In this document: piece by piece, positions 56,436 through 64,000 of the stretch | Numbering within the stretch: the first letter of the stretch is position 1 | Layout: each line of letters opens with the position of its first letter | Translations under genes and position numbers: made by a program | The notes under the pieces: generated by a model | Database searches by the model: none | Seen by the model: only the letters and a program-made list of their open reading frames with translations | What the model was told of the DNA's origin: nothing | Assembly (NCBI RefSeq): GCF_900187265.1 | Contig: NZ_LT906450.1 | Coordinates: 558,001-622,000 of the forward strand | Length of the DNA stretch: 64,000 bases | Source: Rhodococcus rhodochrous | Lineage (GTDB): Bacteria > Actinomycetota > Actinomycetes > Mycobacteriales > Mycobacteriaceae | Direction of reading: 5' to 3'

Positions 56436-56504
56436 TCACTCACCTGTCTTCTCCCTCGGCGCGGTACAAGGGAGGCGATCACGCGCCGACGGAAGGACGT
56501 CATG

Positions 56505-57338
56505 ATGGGTTTCGAGGGCAGGGTCGCATTCGTGACGGGAGCGGCGCGGGGCCAAGGACGCTCGCACGCCGTCGCATTCGCCGAAGCAGGGGCCGACGTG
56601 GTCGTCTGCGACCGGTGCTCCGACTCACCGGTGGTGGGATATCCGCTGGCGACAAAGGAGGACCTCGCGGAGACGGTGCGACTCGTCGAGGCGACCGGTC
56701 GCCGAGTCGTCTCCGCGACACTCGACACCGCCGACCGTCCGGCGATGGACGCTCTGGTCGCCCGTGCCCACGCCGAACTCGGACGGATCGACATCGCGGT
56801 CGCCAATGCCGGGGTGTCGGTGGCGGCACCGGTGCACCGCATGCCGCAACAGATGTGGGACGAAGCGATCGCGTCCAATCTCACCGGGGTGTTCAACACC
56901 GTCGCCGCGGTCGCGCCCGGGATGATCGAGCGCGGCTACGGACGCATCGTCACGGTGTCGTCGATGCTCGGCCGAGCGGGCAACACCAACATGGCCGCAT
57001 ATGCGGCGTCGAAATGGGGCGTGATCGGCCTGACGAAGAGCGCGGCCCTGGACCTCGCGCAGAACGGCATCACCGTCAACGCCGTCGCCCCGGGCAACAT
57101 TTCCACGCCGATGATCCACAACGACGCGCTCTACGGGATGCTGCGGCCCGACCTCGAACATCCGACCGCCGACGATGTCGCCCCGGTGTTCACCTCCCTG
57201 CACGCACAACCGGTGCCGTGGCTCGACCCGGCCGAGATCACCCGTGCGGTCCTGTTCTTCGCCGACGAGGCGTCCGCACACATCTCCGGCACCGTGCTGC
57301 CGATCGATGCCGGCAACGCCGCCCGGGTGACGGGCTGA
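56505..57338 (+). CDS. Mycofactocin-type short-chain dehydrogenase
   Basis: A 277-residue SDR. The nucleotide motif TGAARGQGRSHAVAFAEAGA, followed by VVVCDRC, is characteristic of the mycofactocin-coupled SDR group that holds NAD non-exchangeably; NAGVS, the catalytic Ser in VTVSSMLG and YAASK complete the active site. ATG 56505 has GGAAGGA 7 bases upstream (ATG 56502 is possible). The substrate may be a secondary alcohol, terpenoid or steroid; position near kstD is suggestive only. Confidence 0.87.
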   Translation: MGFEGRVAFVTGAARGQGRSHAVAFAEAGADVVVCDRCSDSPVVGYPLATKEDLAETVRLVEATGRRVVSATLDTADRPAMDALVARAHAELGRIDIAVANAGVSVAAPVHRMPQQMWDEAIASNLTGVFNTVAAVAPGMIERGYGRIVTVSSMLGRAGNTNMAAYAASKWGVIGLTKSAALDLAQNGITVNAVAPGNISTPMIHNDALYGMLRPDLEHPTADDVAPVFTSLHAQPVPWLDPAEITRAVLFFADEASAHISGTVLPIDAGNAARVTG

Positions 57339-57431
57339 GCGATCCGCCCGGCGGAGCGATGAGAAAACCCGTCGAATCGTGTCGGTCTCTTCGTGCACAC
57401 TGTGCTCACCACCACAGTCAGGGAGAAACTC

Positions 57432-58409
57432 ATGGCCGACGCCATAGTTGCAGAAGGACTGATCAAGACATACGGGAAGGTCAGAGCGCTCGACGGGGTC
57501 GATCTGCGGGTACCGGAGGGGACGGTCACCGCACTGCTCGGTCCCAACGGCGCCGGTAAGACCACCACGGTGCGGGTGCTGACGACACTGCTCGTCCCCG
57601 ATGCCGGTCGCGCCGAAGTGGCGGGATACGACGTCCTCACCGAAGCGCGGGAACTCCGTTCCCGGATCGGAGCGTCGGGGCAGTACGCGGCGGTCGACGA
57701 ATATCTCACGGGCTTCGAGAACCTCGAGATGGTCGGCCGGCTGTACCACCTCGGCGTCAAACGGAGTCGCCTCCGGGCACGCGAGCTCCTCGAACAGTTC
57801 GATCTCGAGGAAGCGGGCGATCGCCCGGTGAAGGGTTATTCGGGCGGTATGCGACGCCGCCTCGACCTCGCCGGTGCGCTCGTTGCCGATCCTCCGGTGC
57901 TGTTCCTCGACGAACCCACGACGGGTCTCGATCCGCGGGCCCGCCTCGGGTTGTGGGACGTCATCGACACCCTCGTGCAGCGCGGCACCACGCTGCTGCT
58001 CACGACGCAGTACATGGACGAGGCCGAACGCCTCGCCGACGACATCGTCGTGATCGATCGGGGCACGGTCATCGCCCGCGGCACGGCCGACGAGCTCAAG
58101 AGCCGCGTCGGTGGCGAACGCATCGAACTCGCCGTGACCGACACCGACCAGCGTGAGCGGGCGGTCCACGAGCTCGAATCGGTGGCATCCGGGGAGATCA
58201 GGGTCGAACGCAGCACCGGTCGCATCACGGTGCCGGTCAGCGGCGACTCGGGCGGCGGAGCCGACGGGCTCGTGACGGCGCTGGGGAAGCTGTCGGCCGC
58301 GGGCATCCGGGTCTCCGACGTCGCTCTGCGGAAACCGACCCTCGACGACGTGTTCCTCACGCTCACCGGTCGCGGGACGGACGAGAAGGTCGAGGAGGCG
58401 GTGTCGTGA
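57432..58409 (+). CDS. DrrA-type ABC exporter ATP-binding protein
   Basis: A 325-residue ATPase of the daunorubicin-resistance type, with Walker A GPNGAGKTTT, signature YSGGMRRRLD, Walker B VLFLDEPTTGLDPRAR, and the family's C-terminal extension ending in RKPTLDDVFLTLTGR. GGGAGAAA precedes ATG 57432. The stop overlaps the permease start (GTGA), giving a two-gene exporter. The substrate is unknown: drug, lipid or glycolipid. Confidence 0.9.
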   Translation: MADAIVAEGLIKTYGKVRALDGVDLRVPEGTVTALLGPNGAGKTTTVRVLTTLLVPDAGRAEVAGYDVLTEARELRSRIGASGQYAAVDEYLTGFENLEMVGRLYHLGVKRSRLRARELLEQFDLEEAGDRPVKGYSGGMRRRLDLAGALVADPPVLFLDEPTTGLDPRARLGLWDVIDTLVQRGTTLLLTTQYMDEAERLADDIVVIDRGTVIARGTADELKSRVGGERIELAVTDTDQRERAVHELESVASGEIRVERSTGRITVPVSGDSGGGADGLVTALGKLSAAGIRVSDVALRKPTLDDVFLTLTGRGTDEKVEEAVS

Positions 58410-59209
58410 ACACACTCGAGATGGTCGCATCCGACGGCCTGACCATCGCCAAGCGCAACATGATCAAGATCAAGCGTGTGCCGGATCTGCTGGTGTTCAC
58501 GACGCTGTCGCCGATCATGTTCGTGCTGTTGTTCGCCTACGTCTTCGGCAGTGCGATCGACGTTCCCGGCGTCTCGTACCGGGAGTTCCTCATCGCAGGC
58601 ATCTTCACCCAGACGGTCATCTTCGGGTCCACGTGGACGGGCCTCGGGATGGTCGAAGACCTGCAGAAGGGCATCATCGACCGGTTCCGGTCGCTGCCGA
58701 TGGCCCCGTCCGCGGTGCTCATCGGCCGTACCAGCACCGACGTGCTGATCAACGTGCTCAGTCTCGTGGTGATGTCGTTGACCGGTCTGCTCGTGGGGTG
58801 GCGGATCAACACCTCGGTCGGTGAGGCGCTCGCCGGCTACCTGTTGCTGTTGTTGTTCGCCTACGCCCTGTCGTGGGTGATGGCCGTGATCGGCATGTGG
58901 ATCCGCACACCCGAGGTCTTCAACAACGCGAGCTTCATGGTGATCTTCCCGTTGTCGTTCATCGCGAACACGTTCGTCGATCCGTCGTCGATGCCGACGG
59001 TGCTGCGCGTCATCGCCGAATGGAATCCCATCTCGGCGGTCACGCAGGCGGTCCGCGAACTGTTCGGCAACACCAATCCCATGGTGCCACCACCCGACGT
59101 ATGGCCCCTGCAGAATCCGATCCTCGCGTCGCTGCTGTGGACGGCTCTGATGCTGATCGTGTTCGTGCCGTTCGCGATTCGCAGGTATCAGAAGGCCGTC
59201 AGCCGCTGA
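58406..59209 (+). CDS. DrrB-type ABC-2 exporter permease
   Basis: A 267-residue ABC-2 permease with six membrane helices. SPIMFVLLFAYVFG, the conserved EDLQKGIIDRFRSLPMAPSAV coupling region, and EWNPISAVTQAVRELFGN are diagnostic. GTG 58406 overlaps the ATPase gene. It forms a half-size exporter pair with that ATPase. Confidence 0.9.
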   Translation: MNTLEMVASDGLTIAKRNMIKIKRVPDLLVFTTLSPIMFVLLFAYVFGSAIDVPGVSYREFLIAGIFTQTVIFGSTWTGLGMVEDLQKGIIDRFRSLPMAPSAVLIGRTSTDVLINVLSLVVMSLTGLLVGWRINTSVGEALAGYLLLLLFAYALSWVMAVIGMWIRTPEVFNNASFMVIFPLSFIANTFVDPSSMPTVLRVIAEWNPISAVTQAVRELFGNTNPMVPPPDVWPLQNPILASLLWTALMLIVFVPFAIRRYQKAVSR

Positions 59210-59236
59210 CCGACAACGTCCGCCCGGCGAGCGGCG

Positions 59237-59851
59237 TCACCCCGGGTAGGGCGCGTACCGACGCTGACGCAACAGCGTCGCCAGGTGCACGGCATTGCGG
59301 GCGACCGATTCGGTGGTCGAGCGCACCGCTTCGGGGATCTCGTCGAGATCCTTGAAGTCGGTGCCCGACATCGCCTCGCCGTTCCAGTAGGTCGAGCCCT
59401 GGGCGGGGATCGAGAAACCGATGTCGTTGAGGCTCTGGAACAGGTCGGCGACGATCTTGTGCGCGCCGTCCTCGTTGCCGACGACCGCGGCGATCCCGAC
59501 CTTGCCCACCATGCGCGGCCTGTTCTCGTCGTCGGTGTTCGACAATTCGGCATCGAGCCGCTCGAGGACGCGCTGGGCGACGCTCGACATGTGTCCCACC
59601 CAGGTCGGTGTGGCGACGAGCAGGATGTCGGCCGAGGCGATGCGCTCGACGATCTCCGGCCATTGATCACCGTCGCCCATGTCGGCCTCGACGCCGGGCC
59701 TGACGTCGAAGTCGACGACCCGGACGGTTTCGACGCTGACGTCGTGCTTCGACAGTGCGCCGAACACGTGCGCCACCATCTTGTCGGTGCTGGACTCGGC
59801 GGGGGACGGCTTGAGCGTGCAGTTCAGGGCCACGGCGTGCAGTGCTGTCAT
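59237..59851 (-). CDS. Flavodoxin-like NAD(P)H-dependent oxidoreductase
   Basis: A 204-residue flavodoxin-fold protein. ALNCTLKPSPAESSTDKM is the phosphate-binding loop for FMN, ILLVATPTWVGHMSSVAQ the isoalloxazine-proximal strand-loop, and VGIAAVVGNEDGAHKIVADL a later strand. It probably reduces quinone-like or nitro compounds, but the substrate is not evident. It is convergent with the ABC permease gene. Confidence 0.83.
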   Translation of the reverse strand: MTALHAVALNCTLKPSPAESSTDKMVAHVFGALSKHDVSVETVRVVDFDVRPGVEADMGDGDQWPEIVERIASADILLVATPTWVGHMSSVAQRVLERLDAELSNTDDENRPRMVGKVGIAAVVGNEDGAHKIVADLFQSLNDIGFSIPAQGSTYWNGEAMSGTDFKDLDEIPEAVRSTTESVARNAVHLATLLRQRRYAPYPG

Positions 59852-59875
59852 GTGCCGGGGATACCCGAGTCACGC

Positions 59876-59929
59876 CACGACAATCGGCTGCAGCACGAGA
59901 ATCGGCCACAGCACGACGATCAGCGACCG
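59876..59929. repeat. 18-bp degenerate tandem repeat spanning a stop codon
   Basis: CACGACAATCGGCTGCAG (59876), CACGAGAATCGGCCACAG (59894) and CACGACGATCAGCGACCG (59912) are three diverging copies. The third includes the minus-strand stop of the secreted hydrolase (59920-59922). Confidence 0.65.
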
Positions 59930-60978
59930 CGTGCGGCAGCCCACCCGTCGATCGCCGCCGAGAACTCGAACGAGGTGGGCAGCAGGGCCACCTGATCGGC
60001 GGGGCCGGGCTGCAGCGGTCCGAGCTCCTCGAGGCTGTGGTTCGCGGTGGTGAAGTGCTCGAACTGCAGGTCGGTGTGGGAGAGGGCGTTCCGCAGCGGC
60101 TCGACCTGCGCGCAGCTGATGTTCAGGTCCTTGTCGGAGCAGGTGAGCAGCACCGGGGTGTCGGCCGCCAGTTCTGCGGCGAGTTCGACCGGATCGAGCT
60201 TGTCGGATTCGAAGAGGAACTTGGCGTTCGCGGGGTTCATTCCGAACTGCGCGAGGACCGGGTGCAGGTCGGTGGGGAAGGCCCCGGTCGTCCGCAGCGA
60301 CTCGACGGCACGCGACAGGTCGGCCCGGACCGCCTCACCGTCGGGGCCGAGCTGTCCGGAATCCACCACGGCATTCAGCTGGGCCGACAGGAGGTCCAGA
60401 TAGCGCATCGGCAGCGGAGCGAGGAATGCGAAACCGTCTCCGATGCCGCGATCGGCCAGCGCGAGCGCGGTCAGTGCACCCTCGCTGTGTCCGAGGACGA
60501 GGATCTCCTCGGGGGAGACTCCGGTGCGTTCGGCGAGCAGGCGCACCGCAGCTTCGGCGTGGTCGACCTGCTCGGTGAAGCCGTACTCGCCGACGGTCTC
60601 GACGGTGTAGGACCCGAGACCCGTCTCGCCGGCCCCGATCTTGTCGAAGCGCAGGCTCGCGATGCCGTGGGCGGCGAGTGCGTCCGCGGTACGCACCAGG
60701 GTGTCGGCCGCGACGCCGGGCTGGTTGCCGTTGCGATCGGTGGTACCGCTGCCCGGGAGCAGCAGTGCGGCGGCCACCGCGGCTCCGTCCGGGTTGCGGA
60801 GGCTGCCGTGGAAGGTGGTGCCGTCGGCCTCGAAGGTCACCGGGGCGTCGGTGCCGTTCGACACGGCGACCGAACCCGTGTCAGGAAGGGCCACCGAGGT
60901 TCCTGCGAGTGTCACGCCTCCCGCGAGAACCAGCACGGGCACAGCAGCAGCACCGATCCACCTTCGCACGTTCCGCAT
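59920..60978 (-). CDS. Secreted alpha/beta hydrolase
   Basis: A 352-residue hydrolase with an N-terminal signal sequence (WIGAAAVPVLVLAGGVTLAG), then SLRNPDGAAVAAALLLPGSG, the nucleophile elbow LVLGHSEGAL, acid in LLTCSDKDLN and His in TTANHSLEEL. It resembles dienelactone-hydrolase/serine-aminopeptidase-like proteins. It follows the type II cholesterol oxidase gene by 58 bases on the same strand and might be co-transcribed, which would fit an exported enzyme acting on sterol or lipid esters; this is inference. Confidence 0.83.
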   Translation of the reverse strand: MRNVRRWIGAAAVPVLVLAGGVTLAGTSVALPDTGSVAVSNGTDAPVTFEADGTTFHGSLRNPDGAAVAAALLLPGSGTTDRNGNQPGVAADTLVRTADALAAHGIASLRFDKIGAGETGLGSYTVETVGEYGFTEQVDHAEAAVRLLAERTGVSPEEILVLGHSEGALTALALADRGIGDGFAFLAPLPMRYLDLLSAQLNAVVDSGQLGPDGEAVRADLSRAVESLRTTGAFPTDLHPVLAQFGMNPANAKFLFESDKLDPVELAAELAADTPVLLTCSDKDLNISCAQVEPLRNALSHTDLQFEHFTTANHSLEELGPLQPGPADQVALLPTSFEFSAAIDGWAAARGR

Positions 60979-61036
60979 GATGCGAACCCTAGCAAAGGAC
61001 TGCGCTGTGTCCGTGATGAGCGAGGACGCCCGGGGG

Positions 61037-62782
61037 TCAGGGAAGCAGGGTGTCGATGAAGGTGTTGCTGAACACCCGGTGCGGATCGAGACGGTTGTAT
61101 ACCGCGCGAGCCGAATCCCAGTTCTCGTCCGACGGAACACCTTCTCGGTAGGTGTCGGGCAGGCCCTGCGTCAGGATCTGTTCGTCCGTGTACGGCAGGT
61201 CGGGACCGAACGCCCAGCCCTTCGACCATTCCGGCCGGAAGGTCGAGTCGCTTCCGTTGTACCGCTGCCGCATCCACTGCTCCATCTCCCGGTAGAAGGC
61301 GAACATGCCGGGAGTTCCCGGGACACCGAGAACGTTGAGCCAGATGGCGGTGTCCCATTCCGGGTGGTCGGGACGCGGACGGGTCGACGCGATCGTCGGC
61401 GGTCCCGCAGACGGGACGAGGACGTCCTCCGGCTGATCCAGTCCGCAGCACCGGATCTCGACCGGACCGTTGAGGGGGAACTGTCCCAGGCTGCGGTAGT
61501 GCTCGATGCGCTCGGAGAACCAGTGCGCGAAGTCGTGGATCACGTTGGCGATGTTGGCGCGGTTCGTGAGCACCGCACCGCCGCCCTCGGTGAGGCGCAG
61601 GGTGGTGGCCTTGATGTAGAACTGCAGATCCTTCGACCAGCCCCAGATGTCGGACGATCCCGTCGCCGCCAGACCGGCCACCGTCACGCCGTAATAGGTC
61701 TGCCCGAAAGCCGGTGCGATCGAAGTGTTCCCGGCCGTGATCTGCCCCAGCAGGTCGGTGATCGGCTCGGGCACGTTGTCTGAGAACGGGTAGTTGTACG
61801 GCCCGGTGACCTCCCGCGAGGTGGCCGGCTTCTCCGGTGCGAGCGACCACACCTTCATCCACGGACGTTCCGTGAACGGATACCAGATCGCCTCGGCCCG
61901 CCCCGCCGAATCGACGAACGACTCGAAGGTCCGACCCGGCGCGCCGGCGGGCGAGAACAGTTCCTGCCAGGTGATGTCGGTGAAGGACTGGCAGCGCATG
62001 CGGTAGTTCGGTCCGGCCTGCAACGTGACGGACGTGATGAACGTCCGGCCGAGATGCGTGAGCAGCGGGGTGATCTCGGGATCGGCGCGGGTGAAGGTAC
62101 GCAGTGCGTAGGCGCTGCCGTCCCACACGACGGCGGTCAGTTCGGTCACGAGATTGCTCAGCGACCCGAAGGTGTGGCCGGGGAGGGTGGATTCACCGTT
62201 GGCGGGCAGGGCGGCGCCGTGCGCGTTGACGGCGAGCGCCCCGGCGATCGACAACACGCCGGGCGCAGGAAGATTCGCGAGTCCGAGACCGTGGGCCTGC
62301 AATGCAGTGGTGATGGCGTCGAGCGTCGCGCCGGGACCTGCCGTGACGGTCGCGGGGGAGCCGCCGGGGCTCACCTGGACCCAGTCGAGATGGAGCATGG
62401 TGTCGGCGAGGATCACCCGGTCGACGGGTGCACCGTTGACGATCGTCAGCGGTGTCCAGCCGTGCATGGCCCCCCGCGGACGGATGGTGTATCCGTTCTC
62501 GTGCGCCCAGTTCACCAGGCGCACCACGTCGTCCGGGGTGCGAGGCGCGCAGGTCCAGATGGCGTCCAGCATGATCTCCTTGGACCAGTTCTGGTACGCC
62601 TGCTGGTACAGATCGATGCCGTCGGGGAACGCCGGGGGAGTGGGGAGCGTCGAGGCGGCGGACCCGGAAGGGACGGCATGGACCGGGGTCCATCCACCGA
62701 GGGCGGAGACCGCCAACGCACCGGCGCCGGCCGCGAGGAAACCGCGCCGCGACAGGCGCGGCGACGAATCACGAAGTGTCAT
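61037..62782 (-). CDS. Type II (covalent-FAD, VAO-fold) cholesterol oxidase, Tat-exported
   Basis: A 581-residue precursor resembling Brevibacterium sterolicum type II cholesterol oxidase, in which FAD is bound covalently to a histidine. Tat signal: SRRGFLAAGAGALAVSALGG. The PCMH FAD domain shows RPRGAMHGWTPLTIVNGAPV, with the His expected to carry FAD, then GATLDAITTALQAHGLGLAN and PGVLSIAGALAVNAHG. The substrate domain includes IWGWSKDLQFYIKATTLRLT. ATG at 62782 lies 34 bases after the hydratase gene, so kstD-hydratase-oxidase looks like one operon. Confidence 0.92.
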   Translation of the reverse strand: MTLRDSSPRLSRRGFLAAGAGALAVSALGGWTPVHAVPSGSAASTLPTPPAFPDGIDLYQQAYQNWSKEIMLDAIWTCAPRTPDDVVRLVNWAHENGYTIRPRGAMHGWTPLTIVNGAPVDRVILADTMLHLDWVQVSPGGSPATVTAGPGATLDAITTALQAHGLGLANLPAPGVLSIAGALAVNAHGAALPANGESTLPGHTFGSLSNLVTELTAVVWDGSAYALRTFTRADPEITPLLTHLGRTFITSVTLQAGPNYRMRCQSFTDITWQELFSPAGAPGRTFESFVDSAGRAEAIWYPFTERPWMKVWSLAPEKPATSREVTGPYNYPFSDNVPEPITDLLGQITAGNTSIAPAFGQTYYGVTVAGLAATGSSDIWGWSKDLQFYIKATTLRLTEGGGAVLTNRANIANVIHDFAHWFSERIEHYRSLGQFPLNGPVEIRCCGLDQPEDVLVPSAGPPTIASTRPRPDHPEWDTAIWLNVLGVPGTPGMFAFYREMEQWMRQRYNGSDSTFRPEWSKGWAFGPDLPYTDEQILTQGLPDTYREGVPSDENWDSARAVYNRLDPHRVFSNTFIDTLLP

Positions 62783-62816
62783 ATTCGCATGTCGCTCTTT
62801 CGGGAGGGCGTGGCGA

Positions 62817-63677
62817 TCACGCCACGGTGAGTACCACGTCGGCCAGGGCTGGGGCGAGATCGCGTTCGACGACGGAGGCGGTCACGAGCTTGCGGTCTCC
62901 GTCGTTCCACACGCGCACCCGAAGGGTCTCTCCGGGGAAGACCACACCGGCGAACCGGGCGCGGAATCCCTTCACGCGCGATGCGTCGGCGTCGAGCAGA
63001 CCGTCGGTCACCGCCTTGCACACGATGCCGTAGGTGCACAGCCCGTGCAGGATCGGTGCCGGGAAGCCCGCCGCGGATGCGAACTCGGGATCGGAGTGGA
63101 GGGGGTTGCGGTCGCCGCACAGTCGGTAGAGCAGCGCCTGCTGTGGAAGGGTCGGCACGTCGAACTCGGCGTCCGGTTCACGATCGGGATACTCCACCGA
63201 CTCCGACGGGCCGCGCTCGCCGCCGAAACCACCCTCACCGCGGGCGAAGATCGACGACCGCGCGGTCCACAGGGGATTGCCGTCGAGATCCTCGGTCACC
63301 GATTCCTGCACGACGACCGCGGCCTTGCCCTTGTCCCACACCTCGGCGATGCGGGTGACCGTGCGGCCCTTGCCCGATGCGGGGATGGGCGCGTGCACGG
63401 TCACCTCCTGGCTGCCGTGGACGACCTTGGCGAGATCGATCTCGATCCCGGGGAACGAGACCTTCGGCGGCTCGACCTGGTGGAAGGTCGCGGCGACCGT
63501 CGCGAAGGTGGGGAGCACCTGGGGATCCCTGTCCCGGAGGTAACGCAGCTCGCCTGCGTCGGTGGGGTGGGACCCGGCGCCGATGCCGAGGTTGTAGAGC
63601 TGGACATCGGTGCTGCTCCACTCGAATTCCTGGGCGGGCAGTTCGGCTCCGACGGCAACCGAAGGATCGATGGGCAC
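62817..63677 (-). CDS. hsd4B: MaoC-family enoyl-CoA hydratase (Rv3538/Hsd4B-like)
   Basis: A 286-residue double-hotdog (R)-hydratase, the same length as M. tuberculosis Rv3538. The hydratase-2 motif is intact in YRLCGDRNPLHSDPEFA, followed by GFPAPILHGLCTYG. In the steroid cluster it is thought to hydrate cholesterol side-chain enoyl-CoA intermediates. GTG 63677 has AAAGGAAG 7 bases upstream. It follows kstD by 40 bases, the same order as Rv3537-Rv3538. Confidence 0.9.
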   Translation of the reverse strand: MPIDPSVAVGAELPAQEFEWSSTDVQLYNLGIGAGSHPTDAGELRYLRDRDPQVLPTFATVAATFHQVEPPKVSFPGIEIDLAKVVHGSQEVTVHAPIPASGKGRTVTRIAEVWDKGKAAVVVQESVTEDLDGNPLWTARSSIFARGEGGFGGERGPSESVEYPDREPDAEFDVPTLPQQALLYRLCGDRNPLHSDPEFASAAGFPAPILHGLCTYGIVCKAVTDGLLDADASRVKGFRARFAGVVFPGETLRVRVWNDGDRKLVTASVVERDLAPALADVVLTVA

Positions 63678-63717
63678 AGGCGCTTCCTTTCTACGGCTCT
63701 GACTCGGGTCGATCGGG

Positions 63718-64000
63718 TCACACGGTGTCGGCGGATTCTCGCAGTTCCTCGGTGCGTTCGTCACCCGTGCGATCCAGGATGTCGAGGGCCGCGAGATAGC
63801 CGAAGGTCATCGCCGGTCCGATGGTGGCACCGGGCCCGGCGTAGGTGTGACCCATGACCGGGGAGCTGGCGTTACCGGTCGCGTACAGGCCGTCGATCAC
63901 GCTGCCGTCCTCGCGCACCACCCGGCCGTGGACGTCGGTGACGAGCCCGCCCTTGGTGCCGAGATCGCCGGGGACCACCTTGAACGCGTAGAACGGGGCC
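63718..64000 (-). CDS. kstD: 3-Ketosteroid delta-1-dehydrogenase, C-terminal part (cut by window edge)
   Basis: Only the last 93 residues are in the window; the frame stays open to the edge ([18 protein letters not shown] at its start). [20 protein letters not shown] followed by [19 protein letters not shown] is the KstD signature. It includes the Tyr and Gly, four residues apart, that match catalytic Tyr487 and Gly491 of Rhodococcus erythropolis KstD1. The enzyme introduces the C1-C2 double bond that leads to ring opening. First visible gene of the minus-strand steroid operon. Confidence 0.93.
   Translation of the reverse strand, partial: APFYAFKVVPGDLGTKGGLVTDVHGRVVREDGSVIDGLYATGNASSPVMGHTYAGPGATIGPAMTFGYLAALDILDRTGDERTEELRESADTV

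Overview
The window is GC-rich actinobacterial DNA. Its gene order (ftsH-folE-folP-folB-folK-panC-panD-coaX-lysS-lsr2-clpC1, then mhuD-mutY-carbonic anhydrase-disA-radA-lpqE-carD-ispD-ispF-cysS-rlmB, then a LacI regulator, kstR and fadE34) follows the Mycobacterium tuberculosis Rv3610c-Rv3573c region as I remember it. Protein character and the steroid genes point to Rhodococcus or a close relative. Almost every base is coding; no gene-free stretch exceeds 300 bases, and I see no tRNA, rRNA, CRISPR array, insertion sequence or prophage.

Layout. 1-8.1 kb: the FtsH tail, then folate, pantothenate and CoA synthesis genes in a tightly overlapping plus-strand run. 8.1-15.2 kb: a cysteine-rich leader peptide with a large hairpin before a rhodanese-like gene, then lysS, lsr2, a phospholipase D and clpC1. 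15.2-20.5 kb: accessory genes, including a TetR regulator divergent from an Lcp/MpaB-like haem oxygenase across a perfect 24-bp palindrome, an OsmC protein and a DsbA-like protein. 20.5-33.7 kb: conserved housekeeping genes (mhuD, mutY, carbonic anhydrase, disA, dinB with an apparent frameshift, radA, carD, ispDF, cysS, rlmB). 33.8-44.4 kb: an esterase, a 5-oxoprolinase set (pxpA, pxpB, pxpC) interrupted by mgtE, a type I cholesterol oxidase, a zinc ABC transporter and a LacI regulator. 44.4-47.0 kb: a trehalose-phosphatase/GH15 fusion.

47.1-64 kb is the metabolic centre. KstR, the repressor of cholesterol catabolism, is divergent from fadE34 across a KstR box. An identical second box precedes the chsE1-chsE2-chsH2-chsH1-ltp2 operon, which removes the last three side-chain carbons of cholesterol. 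After a DUF2252 gene, a mycofactocin-type dehydrogenase, an ABC exporter pair and a flavodoxin-like gene come minus-strand kstD (cut by the window edge), a MaoC hydratase and a second, unrelated (type II) cholesterol oxidase. Sterol oxidation, side-chain shortening and ring dehydrogenation are therefore encoded within about 26 kb.

Two observations go beyond ordinary annotation. First, the leader peptide at 8126-8176 has the architecture of a cysteine-responsive attenuator, and the gene it precedes encodes a protein with no cysteine at all, including at the expected catalytic site. Second, six gene ends carry short tandem duplications (16-26 bp units) that span the stop codon.
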